Shown: one piece after another, positions 6,564-15,655 of the stretch
Position numbering within the stretch: position 1 is the first letter of the stretch
Layout: every line of letters starts with the position of its first letter
From: Lentisphaerota bacterium
Lineage (GTDB): Bacteria; Verrucomicrobiota; Lentisphaeria; Oligosphaerales; JAFGRS01
Assembly (NCBI GenBank): GCA_012514865.1
Contig: JAAYZO010000930.1
Span: 1-17,518, forward strand
Direction of reading: 5' to 3'
DNA: 17,518 nucleotides
Translations under genes and position numbers: made by a program
Notes under the pieces: model-generated
What the model was told of the DNA's origin: nothing
The model's database searches: none
Seen by the model: only the letters and a program-made list of their open reading frames with translations

Positions 6564-9500
6564 AGAACTGGCTCGCATCGACAGCGTGGATTCTGGCTGG
6601 CCTGGCCGTCGCCGTGGTCATCGGCGTCGGCTACAACCAGCTCCTCGCGCCGCGCCAGGCGACCCTGTCGCCGACCTACGCGGAGACGCCCGACTACGCC
6701 GGCATCACGGCGCGGATCACCGGGACGGCCCTGCGGGCCGACCTGGAGGCCTATGCCGCCCTCGGCAGCCGCTTCACCGGCTCGGCGGGTTTCTACCGCA
6801 CCGCCGAGCAGGTCGAGCGGCGCCTGCGCGACCTCGGCTGCCGCATCGTCATCCAGGAGCACGAGGTCGTGGTGCCGGTGACTCGCTTCTGCCGCCTGCT
6901 CGACGCCGCCGGCCAGCCGGTCCCCGGTATCACCATCCACCCGTACTACCCGAACCGCCTGCGCACCGCGACGACGCCGCCCGAGGGCATCACCGGCACC
7001 GTCGTCTTCAAGGGCAGCCCGCTGGAGGATGACAAGATCCCGGCCCTCGACCAGGCCGCCGGGAATATCATGCTCCTGCGCCTGCAGGAGCGCTTCCAGG
7101 ACTACGCCAACTTCGGGGCGCGCGCCATCCTGTACTTCCAGGACGAGGAGAACAGCCCCAAGCCGGCCTACTATCGCCGCCGCGATTCGCACGCCTCGGT
7201 GGATGTCCCGGTCTTCCTGATCCGCGGCGACCACCGGCCGCTGGTCGGCCAGCGCCTGACGGTCCAGGCCCGCGTCGACTGGGAGCGCGTGCCGGTGAAG
7301 AACCTCCTGGCGATCATGGATGCCGATCCGAGCCTGGAGGCCGAGCGTGGCGAGACCCTGGTGGTCAGCGCCGGCTACGACGCCTGGAGCCCGGTTCCCG
7401 ACCTGGCGCCGGGGGCGCGGCAGCTCCTCGGCCTGCAGGCCCTGCTGCAGACCGCCGAGCACTTCGCCCGGAGTGCCAACCGCGAGCGTTTCCGTCGCAA
7501 GGTGGTCTTCGTGGTGCATGGCGGCATGGGCCAGGCCCTCGCCGGCAGCCGCCAGCTCACCAGCGCCCTGGGGCCGGTCAACGAGCCCGGTAAGCACCTC
7601 GAGGAGCGCGCCAGGGAGCGTGCCGAGCTGGAGCGCGAGCGTGCCGACCTGGAGGCCCTCCTCGAGCTGGTGCCGCGCTATTTTGACGAGGTCGACAACC
7701 GCGTCGCCAACGCCCGCTTCTGGGAGGGCCGCAAGAGCACCCTGGCGGTCTTCCGGCAGGAGCTGTCGCTGTGTCTGGACGAGGTCGGCCTGCGGGCCGA
7801 GGAGGACGCCCTGCAGGCGCGTCTCGAGTGGATCCGCGCCGGCAAGCGCGCCGGGGCGCAGCTTGACGAGTACCTCGCCAAGAACAAGCGGGCCCAGATC
7901 TACGCCAGCATGACCAGCGCCAAGCCGTACATGCTGGTGCGGCCCTTCCTCGATCCCACGGCCGGCGGCTACCGCGACTTCTATGAGCCCGAGGCCGCCT
8001 GGGATCCCGGCGAGCCGACCCGCACCGCCCACGGCAGCGTCCGCCACGCCCGGCTCTACGAGCCCGATTACCATACCTTCGTCCGCGAACGCCTCGAGGC
8101 CTTCATGGTGCGCCTCGAACGCCGCCTCGAACGCAACGCCTTCGCCCTGCGCCAGGCCGCCCAGGACGACGAGGTCTTCCGCGAGATCCGCGGCGCCAAG
8201 GGCGAACGGCGGATCCTCAGCATCGACCTCGACTTCTCCGACAAGACACGCCAGCTCACCCTCTCCAGCGGCAGTTGGTGGTTCAGCCCGCGGGTCATAC
8301 CCGCCGACCGCGATATCGAGCTGCAGTTCAAGTACGCCCAGGAGCAGCTCTTCCCGGACCTCCCCGAGAAAGAGCGCTTCGTCAGCCGCGTCGCCAGCGG
8401 CGACTCCTGGGGGCTCGGCGTCTACCGCTCCTTCTATGACCTCCACGCCACCCTGATGACCTTCCAGGGCTACACCAGTTTCCTGCTCTCGACCAACGGC
8501 GACGACCGCGAGTTCTTCGCCTGTCCGGTGGACACCCCCGAGGACATCAACTGGGACAACGTCGCGGCGCAGGAGCGCATCATCGCCGGCGGTCTGGAGC
8601 AGCTCGCCCTGGGGCGCGGCAAGATCGTGCCGACGAGCCTCCCGGCGCAGACCCGCGACTTCCGCGGCATCACCACCAGCGTGCGCGGCAACTCGCTGGT
8701 GCCGAGTCACCCCGAGGGCAACACCGTCGTGCAGCTCGTGGGCGGCTTCTGGGGCCCGGGGAGCTGGGTGCACTACAGCAACGGCGGCGGCTACTGGTCG
8801 GCCTTCGGCGATCCCTACCCGGTCACCATGGCCGACGACATCGGGCGCTTCACCTTCCGCGGCACCTTCGCGCCACGCTCGTGGCTCCTCGACTTCCATG
8901 CCGTGCGCACTGACCCCGAGACCGGCGACATCACCTGGATCCGCGATCTGGGCTACGAGGCGAAGTACCCGACCCAGAACCGCCGCGTCTACCAGGTCGC
9001 GGAGCTGACCCGCATCGTCATGTTCCGCTGTGCGCCGGTGCACATCTTCCGCGCCGAGAACCCGAAGCGCATGCAGCTCTACGACCGCGTCGAGGCGCGT
9101 CTCGTGCGCGGTTTCGCGCAGCCCAAGAGGCTCTTCAGCGAGAGCTTCTACGCCGGCGAGAATGTCCTCTACCTCGAGCCGGATGCCGAGTTCTACCCGA
9201 CCTACCTCTCGGGCTCGCCCGAGAACCCCGGCCTCCTGCGCATCGCCGGCATCGGTCTGAACATGACCCCGGACGACTACGCCAAGATCACGGCCGACGA
9301 CTACGAGATCGACGGTCGCGGCTACCTCGCCGCCGATGCCACCTTCCTCTACCACCCCGAGGACGACCTGGCGCGCAGCATGAGCGCGATCAACTCGCGT
9401 CGCGAGATGAAGTACGGCGACTTCAACCTCCTCGACGAGCCCACCCGCCAGAGCATCGCGGGCGCCCGCGCCCTGGCCCTGGAAGCCCAGGAGCTGCGCC

Positions 9501-12367
9501 AGCAGGGCCGGCACTACGAGGCCTACCAGTCCATGCAGGACAGCCTGGCCTACTCCACCACCGTCCACCCGGTCATCCGCAACAGCAAGGCCGAGGCGGT
9601 CTACGGCATCGTCTTCTACCTGCTCCTGCTCATCCCCTTCGCCTTCTTCGCCGAGAAACTGGTGATCGGCAGCAGCGACGTGCGCTGGCAGATCGCCTGG
9701 GTCGGCCTGATCTTCCTGGCCGTCTTCATGGTCCTGCGCGAAATCCACCCGGCCTTCGAGATCGTGCGTTCCAGCTTCATGATCCTGCTCGGCTTCATCA
9801 CCATGATCCTGAGCATCCTGGTGACGGCCTTCCTGGGCGGCAAGTTCCGCGCGGCGGTGGTCGAGTATCAGAAGATCATGCACGGCCAGCAGGCCGCCGC
9901 CGATGTCACCAAGGCGGGCGCCGCCATGACCGGCTTCCTGCTCGGCATCAACAACATGCGCAAGCGCAAGGTGCGTACGGCCCTGACCGCGATCACCCTG
10001 GTGCTGATCACCTTCGTGATGATCTGCTTCACGGCCGTGGAGAGCGACCACGTCGATGTCATGTACCCCACCGGCAAGGCCCCCTACACCGGCCTGGAAA
10101 TCCGCCGCAACACCCTGGCTCACCTCGGCAACCAGACCACCGTCCTGGTGCAGGCCTTCGAGAACGAGTATGACGTCTCGGTGCGCTACTGGGATGTCCA
10201 GGGCCTCTGGGGCATGATGCCGCTGAACAAGAGCCTCGAGAGCACCACCTACATCAGCCCCGACGAGGTCGATAACCTCCCGGTGACTCTGGTGCGCAGC
10301 CAGGCCGGCGAGCCGCTGCGATGGACCGCACGGGGCAGCATGGACGTCAGCCCGTCGCCGGACTTCGACGCCGCGGCCGTCCTCGTCTGCGGCCCGCAGT
10401 GGTTCGTCACCGAGAGTGAGCGCAGCGTCATCCTCAGCCTCGAGGCCGCTGTCGCGCTGGGGATCACCCCCGAGAGCGTCCGCTCGGCCGAGAAGCCCGT
10501 GGTGAGCCTCGGCGGCAAGGACTTCGCGGTGATCAACCTCTTCGACGCCGCCCGGCTTCAGGCCGCCACCACCGCCAAGGGCAAGCCGGTGACGCCCCTG
10601 GACCTGGTTGCCGAGCAGGCGCACAGCCTGTCACTGCAGCAGGCCGAGCGCTCGCGCCGGAAGGCCCTGGCGGCCGAGGGCAAGACCCGCACCGCCATCG
10701 ACGGCATCCTCGCCGACGAGCGCGCCGCCCGCCCGGCCCGCGAGCCGGTGCGCCTGCCGGCGGCCGAGCTGGTGCTCTTCCCGAAGCAGCGCCAGCCGGT
10801 GCCGGAAGCCATCGTCAGCCTGTTCAAGGGCAAACTCCGTGTCGGCCAGCGCGAGCCGATCAACTTCGACCGCATGTTCCTCACCCGCACGCCGCCGCAT
10901 GTCGACGACACCACGCACAAGCACTACTGGTTCCGCGACGACGAGCCGGACACCTGTTTCATCCCTGACCGCATGGCCGGCGAGATGAAGATCACGCCGG
11001 CGATGGTCGAGGCCGGCAATGTGCGCATCAGTGTCGAGGGCACGGTCCTGACCGTCAAGGGCATCTACGACGCCGCCCGCTTCGACCAGATCAGTGACCT
11101 CGACGGCGAGTCGCTGGCGCCGTACGACGTCGAGTCGATCGTCGGCCGGCCGCAGGAGGACGGCGCCGACGAGGACGAGATGCCCGAGATGATGAAGCGC
11201 CTCAGCGGCGGCGATATCATCATCTGCAACAGCCGCTCGCGCACCAGCGGCTGGCACGTGCCCTCGATCGCCATCGACTTCAGCAAGGCCGGCAGCCACA
11301 AGCGCGTCCGCGATATCCTCGACCGCTACCTCGAGAAGACCGGCTCGAAGGCCTTCTTCGGCATCGGCGATACCGCCTACTTCGGCGCCAAGTTCCGGCG
11401 ACCGCGCGGCGCTAACTACCTCGAGCTGCTCATACCCCTCCTGATCGCCTCGCTGACGGTGCTGAACACCATGCGCGGCAGCGTCTACGAACGCAAGGAC
11501 GAGATCTACGTCTACAACGCCGTGGGGCTGAATCCCTCGCACGTCTTCTTCCTGTTCATCGCCGAGGCCTGCGTCTACGCTGTCGTCGGCGCCCTCGGCG
11601 GCTACCTGGTCGCCAACCTCGCCGGCAAGGTGGTGGCCCTGCTGGGCCTGGATGTCGGCCTGACCATCAACTACTCGAGCATCTACGCGGTGATGTACTC
11701 GGTGGTGATCATGGTGGCGGTGCTGGTCTCGACCTGGTTCCCGGCGCGCGCCGCGGCGCGCCTGGCGGCGCCGGCCGACGAGATGAAGTGGCGCGTGCCC
11801 CCGCCCGTCGACGGCGTCATCCGTTTCGACCTGCCCTTCACCTTCAACGCCCGCGACCGCGTCGCCATCGTCGCCTATTTCATGGGCTGGTTCGACGAGT
11901 TCGGCGAGGGCTCCAGCGGCAAGTTCTACTGCTCGAAGCCGACCTGCGGCCTGGAGAAGGTCGATGGCAAGGCGGCGAGCTGCGTGCGCACCACCACCTG
12001 GCTGCGGCCCTACGACCTCGGCGTCAGTCAGGAGATGGCCATCCACCTCAGTGAGGACGCCCGCACCGGCCAGACCATGGCCCGCATGACCCTGAAGCAC
12101 CTCTCCGGCGGTGCCTCGGCCTGGGTGCGCACGAACTACCTCTTCCTGCGCATCCTGCGCAAGCACTTCCTGGACTGGCGCGTCGTACCGCCGGCCGAGA
12201 AGTTCGCCTATCTTCAGCGGGCCCGGTCCCTGCTCGGCGCTGCGCCCGAGCTGATCGACGAGGCCCAGCGCCGCCATGACGAGGAGGACGCCGCCGCGGC
12301 ACCGCCGGCGGCGGCCGACGCGGCCGGCAGCCCCGCTTCAGCTACGGAGGGCAACCACGGTGAGTAA
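6560..12367 (+). CDS. Giant FtsX/MacB-type ABC permease fused to an M28/PA-like pseudo-peptidase ectodomain
   Basis: This 1935-residue protein begins with a signal anchor (8-26). Residues 44-335 look like an M28-family peptidase with a PA-like insert (about 110-240). The zinc ligands are missing: the HxD is Gly272-Tyr-Asp274, the DN position is Arg287-Gln288, and the Glu pair is Met323-Gly324, while GS329-330 remains. A charged helical stretch (345-550) and a beta-rich part with a carboxypeptidase-regulatory-like strand (IGRFTFRG, 761-768) follow. Three membrane helices (1013-1031, 1043-1059, 1070-1092) lead into an FtsX permease: helix 1139-1158, a large ectodomain (1160-1615), helices at 1619-1640, 1660-1690 and 1707-1728, and the coupling segment SVYERKDEIYVYNAVGL. 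A cytosolic tail (1740-1935) ends in Ala/Asp-rich sequence. The predicted topology is self-consistent. It probably forms half of an ABC transporter with the small permease; the ectodomain likely binds rather than cleaves. The start has no Shine-Dalgarno sequence. Confidence 0.85.
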   Translation: MKNWLASTAWILAGLAVAVVIGVGYNQLLAPRQATLSPTYAETPDYAGITARITGTALRADLEAYAALGSRFTGSAGFYRTAEQVERRLRDLGCRIVIQEHEVVVPVTRFCRLLDAAGQPVPGITIHPYYPNRLRTATTPPEGITGTVVFKGSPLEDDKIPALDQAAGNIMLLRLQERFQDYANFGARAILYFQDEENSPKPAYYRRRDSHASVDVPVFLIRGDHRPLVGQRLTVQARVDWERVPVKNLLAIMDADPSLEAERGETLVVSAGYDAWSPVPDLAPGARQLLGLQALLQTAEHFARSANRERFRRKVVFVVHGGMGQALAGSRQLTSALGPVNEPGKHLEERARERAELERERADLEALLELVPRYFDEVDNRVANARFWEGRKSTLAVFRQELSLCLDEVGLRAEEDALQARLEWIRAGKRAGAQLDEYLAKNKRAQIYASMTSAKPYMLVRPFLDPTAGGYRDFYEPEAAWDPGEPTRTAHGSVRHARLYEPDYHTFVRERLEAFMVRLERRLERNAFALRQAAQDDEVFREIRGAKGERRILSIDLDFSDKTRQLTLSSGSWWFSPRVIPADRDIELQFKYAQEQLFPDLPEKERFVSRVASGDSWGLGVYRSFYDLHATLMTFQGYTSFLLSTNGDDREFFACPVDTPEDINWDNVAAQERIIAGGLEQLALGRGKIVPTSLPAQTRDFRGITTSVRGNSLVPSHPEGNTVVQLVGGFWGPGSWVHYSNGGGYWSAFGDPYPVTMADDIGRFTFRGTFAPRSWLLDFHAVRTDPETGDITWIRDLGYEAKYPTQNRRVYQVAELTRIVMFRCAPVHIFRAENPKRMQLYDRVEARLVRGFAQPKRLFSESFYAGENVLYLEPDAEFYPTYLSGSPENPGLLRIAGIGLNMTPDDYAKITADDYEIDGRGYLAADATFLYHPEDDLARSMSAINSRREMKYGDFNLLDEPTRQSIAGARALALEAQELRQQGRHYEAYQSMQDSLAYSTTVHPVIRNSKAEAVYGIVFYLLLLIPFAFFAEKLVIGSSDVRWQIAWVGLIFLAVFMVLREIHPAFEIVRSSFMILLGFITMILSILVTAFLGGKFRAAVVEYQKIMHGQQAAADVTKAGAAMTGFLLGINNMRKRKVRTALTAITLVLITFVMICFTAVESDHVDVMYPTGKAPYTGLEIRRNTLAHLGNQTTVLVQAFENEYDVSVRYWDVQGLWGMMPLNKSLESTTYISPDEVDNLPVTLVRSQAGEPLRWTARGSMDVSPSPDFDAAAVLVCGPQWFVTESERSVILSLEAAVALGITPESVRSAEKPVVSLGGKDFAVINLFDAARLQAATTAKGKPVTPLDLVAEQAHSLSLQQAERSRRKALAAEGKTRTAIDGILADERAARPAREPVRLPAAELVLFPKQRQPVPEAIVSLFKGKLRVGQREPINFDRMFLTRTPPHVDDTTHKHYWFRDDEPDTCFIPDRMAGEMKITPAMVEAGNVRISVEGTVLTVKGIYDAARFDQISDLDGESLAPYDVESIVGRPQEDGADEDEMPEMMKRLSGGDIIICNSRSRTSGWHVPSIAIDFSKAGSHKRVRDILDRYLEKTGSKAFFGIGDTAYFGAKFRRPRGANYLELLIPLLIASLTVLNTMRGSVYERKDEIYVYNAVGLNPSHVFFLFIAEACVYAVVGALGGYLVANLAGKVVALLGLDVGLTINYSSIYAVMYSVVIMVAVLVSTWFPARAAARLAAPADEMKWRVPPPVDGVIRFDLPFTFNARDRVAIVAYFMGWFDEFGEGSSGKFYCSKPTCGLEKVDGKAASCVRTTTWLRPYDLGVSQEMAIHLSEDARTGQTMARMTLKHLSGGASAWVRTNYLFLRILRKHFLDWRVVPPAEKFAYLQRARSLLGAAPELIDEAQRRHDEEDAAAAPPAAADAAGSPASATEGNHGE

Positions 12368-14363
12368 CGGCGCCCGCCAAGCCCGCGACCAGGAACTGGA
12401 GCTCTACCGCTCCATCCTCGATGAGCCGACCGAATACCGCGACGGCTTCACCTGGACCACCATGCTCGGCGCGCTCTTCTGCGGCGTGCTCATGCTCCCG
12501 GGTGCGATCTACCTCGGCCTCATCAACGGCGGCGGCCTCGGCGCCGCCCCCTGGGTGACCCTGATCATCTTCAGCGAGGTCAGCCGCCGCGCCATGAAGA
12601 CTCTCAACCGCCAGGAGGTCGTCCTGCTCCTGGCCGTCGCCGGAGCCATGATGGGCGCCCAGACCGGGCTCTTCGGCGCTTTCGTCAAACGCGCCTACAT
12701 CGTGCGCAGCGACCCCGTCATCGCCGCCGGCCTGGCCGGGCAGTTCCCCTCCTGGTGGGCACCGTCGGCCGACTCCACGGCGCTCTCGGAGCGCACCTTC
12801 CTGCACCGCGACTGGCTGGTGCCCTTCCTCGTCTTCGGCATCGCCACCTGGGTGCTCGGTTTCATCAAGAACTACACCCTCGGCTACGGCCTCTTCCGGC
12901 TGACCAGCGACTTCGAGAAGCTGCCCTTCCCGTTCGCGCCGATCTCGGCCCAGGGCGCCATGGCCATCGCAGAGGCCGGCGACCGCAAGAACGCCTGGAA
13001 GTGGCGCGCCTTCTCCTCCGGAACCATGGTCGGCATCGCCTTCGGCATCTTCTACGTCGGACTGCCCGTCGTCACCGGCGCCTTCCTCGCCAAGCCCCTG
13101 ATGCTCTTCCCCATACCCTGGTACGACGCCACCACCATCACCGAGGGTATCCTCCCGGCGGTGCCCACCGGCATCATCTGGAACCTCTCCCTGGTCATCA
13201 CCGGCATGATCATACCCTGGCGCGCCGTGCAGGGCACCGCCCTGGCCATCCTGGTGACCTTCATCCTCAACCCGATCCTGGTCAAGACCGGCCTGCTCAG
13301 TACCTGGCAGCCCGGCATGGGCACCGTCGACACCGGCATCGCCAACAGCGTCGACTTCTACTTCTCCTTCGGCATCGGCTGCGCCTTCGGCATCGCCATC
13401 GTCAGCCTCGGCCAGACCGCCAAGGCCATGGTCGACAGCCTGCGCCAGCAGCGCCGCCAGCGCCGCGAGCTGTTTAAGGACCGCCGCGACCCGTGGGCCA
13501 CTCCGCCCGGCCGCGGCGACTGGTCGCTGAAGCTCTGCCTGGCCGGCTATACCATCGCGGCCACCGGCATGTGCGTCCTCTGCAAGATGCTCGTGCCCGA
13601 CTTCCCGGTCATGTTCCTCGTCTTCTTCGCCTTCATCTTCACGCCCGTCCTCTCCTACCTCAATGCCCGCATGATCGCGGTCAACGGCCAGCACGTCGAT
13701 ATTCCTTTCATTAAAGAGGGCGCCATCCTGCTCTCCGGCACTCAGGGCCTGAATGTCTGGCTGGCGCCGTTCCCCGAGGAGAACTTCGGCGCCATGGCGG
13801 CGAGCTTCCGGGTCAAGGAGCTGACCGGCACGCGCTTCACCAGCTACCTCAAGCTCGACCTCTTCCGTATGCCCCTGACGATCCTCCTGGGCTTCGTCTT
13901 CTGGAGCTTCATCTGGCACTCCAGCGAGATCCCGTCGTCGATGTTTCCCTGGACCGAGGTGATGTGGGACCAGCAGGTCAAGCAGAGCCTGATCATGTGG
14001 TCGGCGACCACCGGCGACGGCCTCGTCGAGACCATGTTCGACAAGGCCTTCAAGCCGGCCATCCTCGGCATCGGCACCGCCTCGACCGTGATCATGTTCG
14101 TCATCCTGCGGCACTTCGGGGCACCGATCATGTTCGTCTATGGCTTCGTCCGCGGTATCGGCGGGAGCTGCCACCACTTCATCCTCGAGATCGTCGGGGC
14201 CCTCGTGGCGCGCTTCTACCTGCATCGCAAGTTCGGCCGTGAGCGCGTCCTGAAGATCCTGCCGGTGGTCATGGCCGGCTACCTCGTCGGCGAGGGCCTG
14301 GTCGGCATGGCCTGCGTAGCGGTGACCCTGATCACGAAGGCGGTCTCGGGGCTGCCCCTGTAG
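12360..14363 (+). CDS. Second OPT-like multispanning membrane protein
   Basis: This 667-residue protein has about 13-14 predicted membrane helices (for example 32-55, 87-108, 153-170, 219-240, 270-312, 333-351, 390-437, 503-520, 567-612, 633-657) and no large soluble domain. It shares layout and motifs with the first OPT-like protein: the segment FEKLPFPFAPISAQGAMAIAE (184-204) parallels HERFGFPML there, and the C-terminal LPVVMAGYLVGEGLVGM (634-650) parallels its last helices. I place it in the oligopeptide transporter superfamily, as a distant paralogue. The start is GTG 12360, with GGAGG at 12346-12350 nine bases before it. It overlaps the giant permease gene by eight bases, pointing to coupled translation and joint function. 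The substrate is unknown; a peptide or metal-chelate cargo is only a family-based guess. Confidence 0.82.
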   Translation: MSNGARQARDQELELYRSILDEPTEYRDGFTWTTMLGALFCGVLMLPGAIYLGLINGGGLGAAPWVTLIIFSEVSRRAMKTLNRQEVVLLLAVAGAMMGAQTGLFGAFVKRAYIVRSDPVIAAGLAGQFPSWWAPSADSTALSERTFLHRDWLVPFLVFGIATWVLGFIKNYTLGYGLFRLTSDFEKLPFPFAPISAQGAMAIAEAGDRKNAWKWRAFSSGTMVGIAFGIFYVGLPVVTGAFLAKPLMLFPIPWYDATTITEGILPAVPTGIIWNLSLVITGMIIPWRAVQGTALAILVTFILNPILVKTGLLSTWQPGMGTVDTGIANSVDFYFSFGIGCAFGIAIVSLGQTAKAMVDSLRQQRRQRRELFKDRRDPWATPPGRGDWSLKLCLAGYTIAATGMCVLCKMLVPDFPVMFLVFFAFIFTPVLSYLNARMIAVNGQHVDIPFIKEGAILLSGTQGLNVWLAPFPEENFGAMAASFRVKELTGTRFTSYLKLDLFRMPLTILLGFVFWSFIWHSSEIPSSMFPWTEVMWDQQVKQSLIMWSATTGDGLVETMFDKAFKPAILGIGTASTVIMFVILRHFGAPIMFVYGFVRGIGGSCHHFILEIVGALVARFYLHRKFGRERVLKILPVVMAGYLVGEGLVGMACVAVTLITKAVSGLPL

Positions 14364-14376
14364 CGTTTTCCAAGGG

Positions 14377-14398
14377 GCCGCCCGTGCCGATGGGCGGC
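14377..14398. repeat. Hairpin between OPT-like and small permease genes
   Basis: GCCGCCC (14377-14383) and GGGCGGC (14392-14398) form a perfect seven-pair stem with an eight-base loop, 14 bases after the stop of the OPT-like gene. No T run follows. It could stabilise or separate the two parts of the mRNA, or lower expression downstream. It is not a convincing terminator. Confidence 0.55.
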
Positions 14399-14420
14399 GT
14401 CGAACCACGTGGTGAGTCCG

Positions 14421-15551
14421 ATGGCAGACAACACAACGAGGCAGACGGCGGGCGCCGCGGCGCCGGTGCGCGAGCAGGTCATCCTGCCCTGGCCGGTCGC
14501 CATTCGCATCACGCTGCGCGGCCTGAAGATCCGTCTCGGCCGCGCCCTCATCACCATGAGCGGCGTCGTCCTGGGCATCGCCTTCCTCATGAGCGTCCTC
14601 ACCGGCGAACGCCTCAAGCTCGGCCTGGCCGAGGAGACCCGCACCAAGACCGAGGTGGCGCGCCTGGTGAAGCTGGTCGAGGACGAAATCGGCAGCATCC
14701 CCGGCCGACGCCTCGGCATCGTCGTCAGCGCCTCGCCCTCGGAACGGCACCTCCAGCGCCTCCTCGAGCGCCTCGCGGCGCAGGCCGACCCCGGGGCCAT
14801 GCCGGTGTTCTGCACCCGCACGGACCGCCTCGAGGCCGCCCCCAATGCCAAGCTCGATGACCTCTTCAGCCGCCCCGCCTTCAAACGCGTCGATACCCTC
14901 GAGGACCTCTTCCGCGACAGCCATGTGGTCCTGCTCCTCAGCCCGGACCTGCCCCTGCCGAGCCCCGCCGACATGGTGCCGCACCTCCAGCGCATGCGCC
15001 AGCCTGTCCTCCTGGACTACTTCGTCGGGCGCTACCGTGAGGCCGACCTCCGAGCCCTCGACGAACGCGTCGTCTACGCCTCGCTGAGCTACGTCCCCGG
15101 CGAGGAGGAGGCGGCCCGGCTCGCCAAACGCCACCACGACCAGGCGGCGCGCCAGATGTGGATCACCGTGGTGTCGATCCTGGTCACCGTCATCGGCATC
15201 TCCAATGCCATGCTCATGAGTGTCACCGAGCGCATCCGCGAGATCGGCACGATGAAGTGCCTCGGCGCCCTCTCGGGCTTCGTCGTCAAGCTCTTCCTGG
15301 TGGAGAGCTTCCTGATCGGCGTCCTGGGCGCCATCATCGGCACCCTCCTCGGCTTCGTGGTGCCCCTGCTGGCCTATATGCTCAGCGCCGGCGTCGGCCT
15401 GGTCATGGCCAGCGCGCCCTTCGCCACCCTGGCGCTGTGCGGACTCGGGTCGGTCCTGGTCGGGACTGCCTTGGCGATCGTGGCGGCGATCTACCCCGCC
15501 GTCGTCGCCGCCAGGATGGTTCCCGCCGATGCCCTGCGGACGAATGTGTGA
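14421..15551 (+). CDS. FtsX-type ABC transporter permease, small subunit
   Basis: This 376-residue permease has the four-helix FtsX/MacB layout: TM1 about 42-62, an extracytoplasmic region 63-245, TM2 about 247-268, a coupling helix 269-285 (VTERIREIGTMKCLGAL), TM3 about 292-326 and TM4 about 335-360. It ends with the family-typical AARMVPADALR. The ectodomain does not look like the usual MacB core: it alternates strands and helices (RLGIVVSASPS, 97-107; HVVLLLSPDLPLP, 168-180). It probably pairs with the giant permease, as LolC pairs with LolE, and is driven by the two ATPases encoded next. ATG 14421 is preferred, with GGTGAG four bases upstream; GTG 14409 and 14412 are in frame and possible. 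The gap to the previous gene is 57 bases. Confidence 0.87.
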   Translation: MADNTTRQTAGAAAPVREQVILPWPVAIRITLRGLKIRLGRALITMSGVVLGIAFLMSVLTGERLKLGLAEETRTKTEVARLVKLVEDEIGSIPGRRLGIVVSASPSERHLQRLLERLAAQADPGAMPVFCTRTDRLEAAPNAKLDDLFSRPAFKRVDTLEDLFRDSHVVLLLSPDLPLPSPADMVPHLQRMRQPVLLDYFVGRYREADLRALDERVVYASLSYVPGEEEAARLAKRHHDQAARQMWITVVSILVTVIGISNAMLMSVTERIREIGTMKCLGALSGFVVKLFLVESFLIGVLGAIIGTLLGFVVPLLAYMLSAGVGLVMASAPFATLALCGLGSVLVGTALAIVAAIYPAVVAARMVPADALRTNV

Positions 15552-15655
15552 GGCCTGCCCCGGCGGTCGACGCGGCCGGCGCCGCGGACGCCACCGGAGC
15601 GCTGGATGGACCCGAGGCGGACGCCGCCGACAGGGCCAGTCTTAGGAAGGTTGGT

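Noticed and set aside
6689..7564. Active M28 zinc aminopeptidase
   Set aside because: The zinc-ligand positions are substituted, so I call it a pseudo-peptidase domain.
6362..10624. Very long - strand open frame (1420 codons) opposite the giant gene, and similar ones at 1440-4082, 4146-6578 and 12342-15137
   Set aside because: These are antisense shadows produced by G/C-ending codons of the + strand genes. Their products are low-complexity, His/Glu/Gly/Asp-rich and show no domain.
14364..14420. Terminator between the second OPT-like gene and the small permease
   Set aside because: The hairpin at 14377-14398 has no T run, and the downstream genes fit the same transporter.
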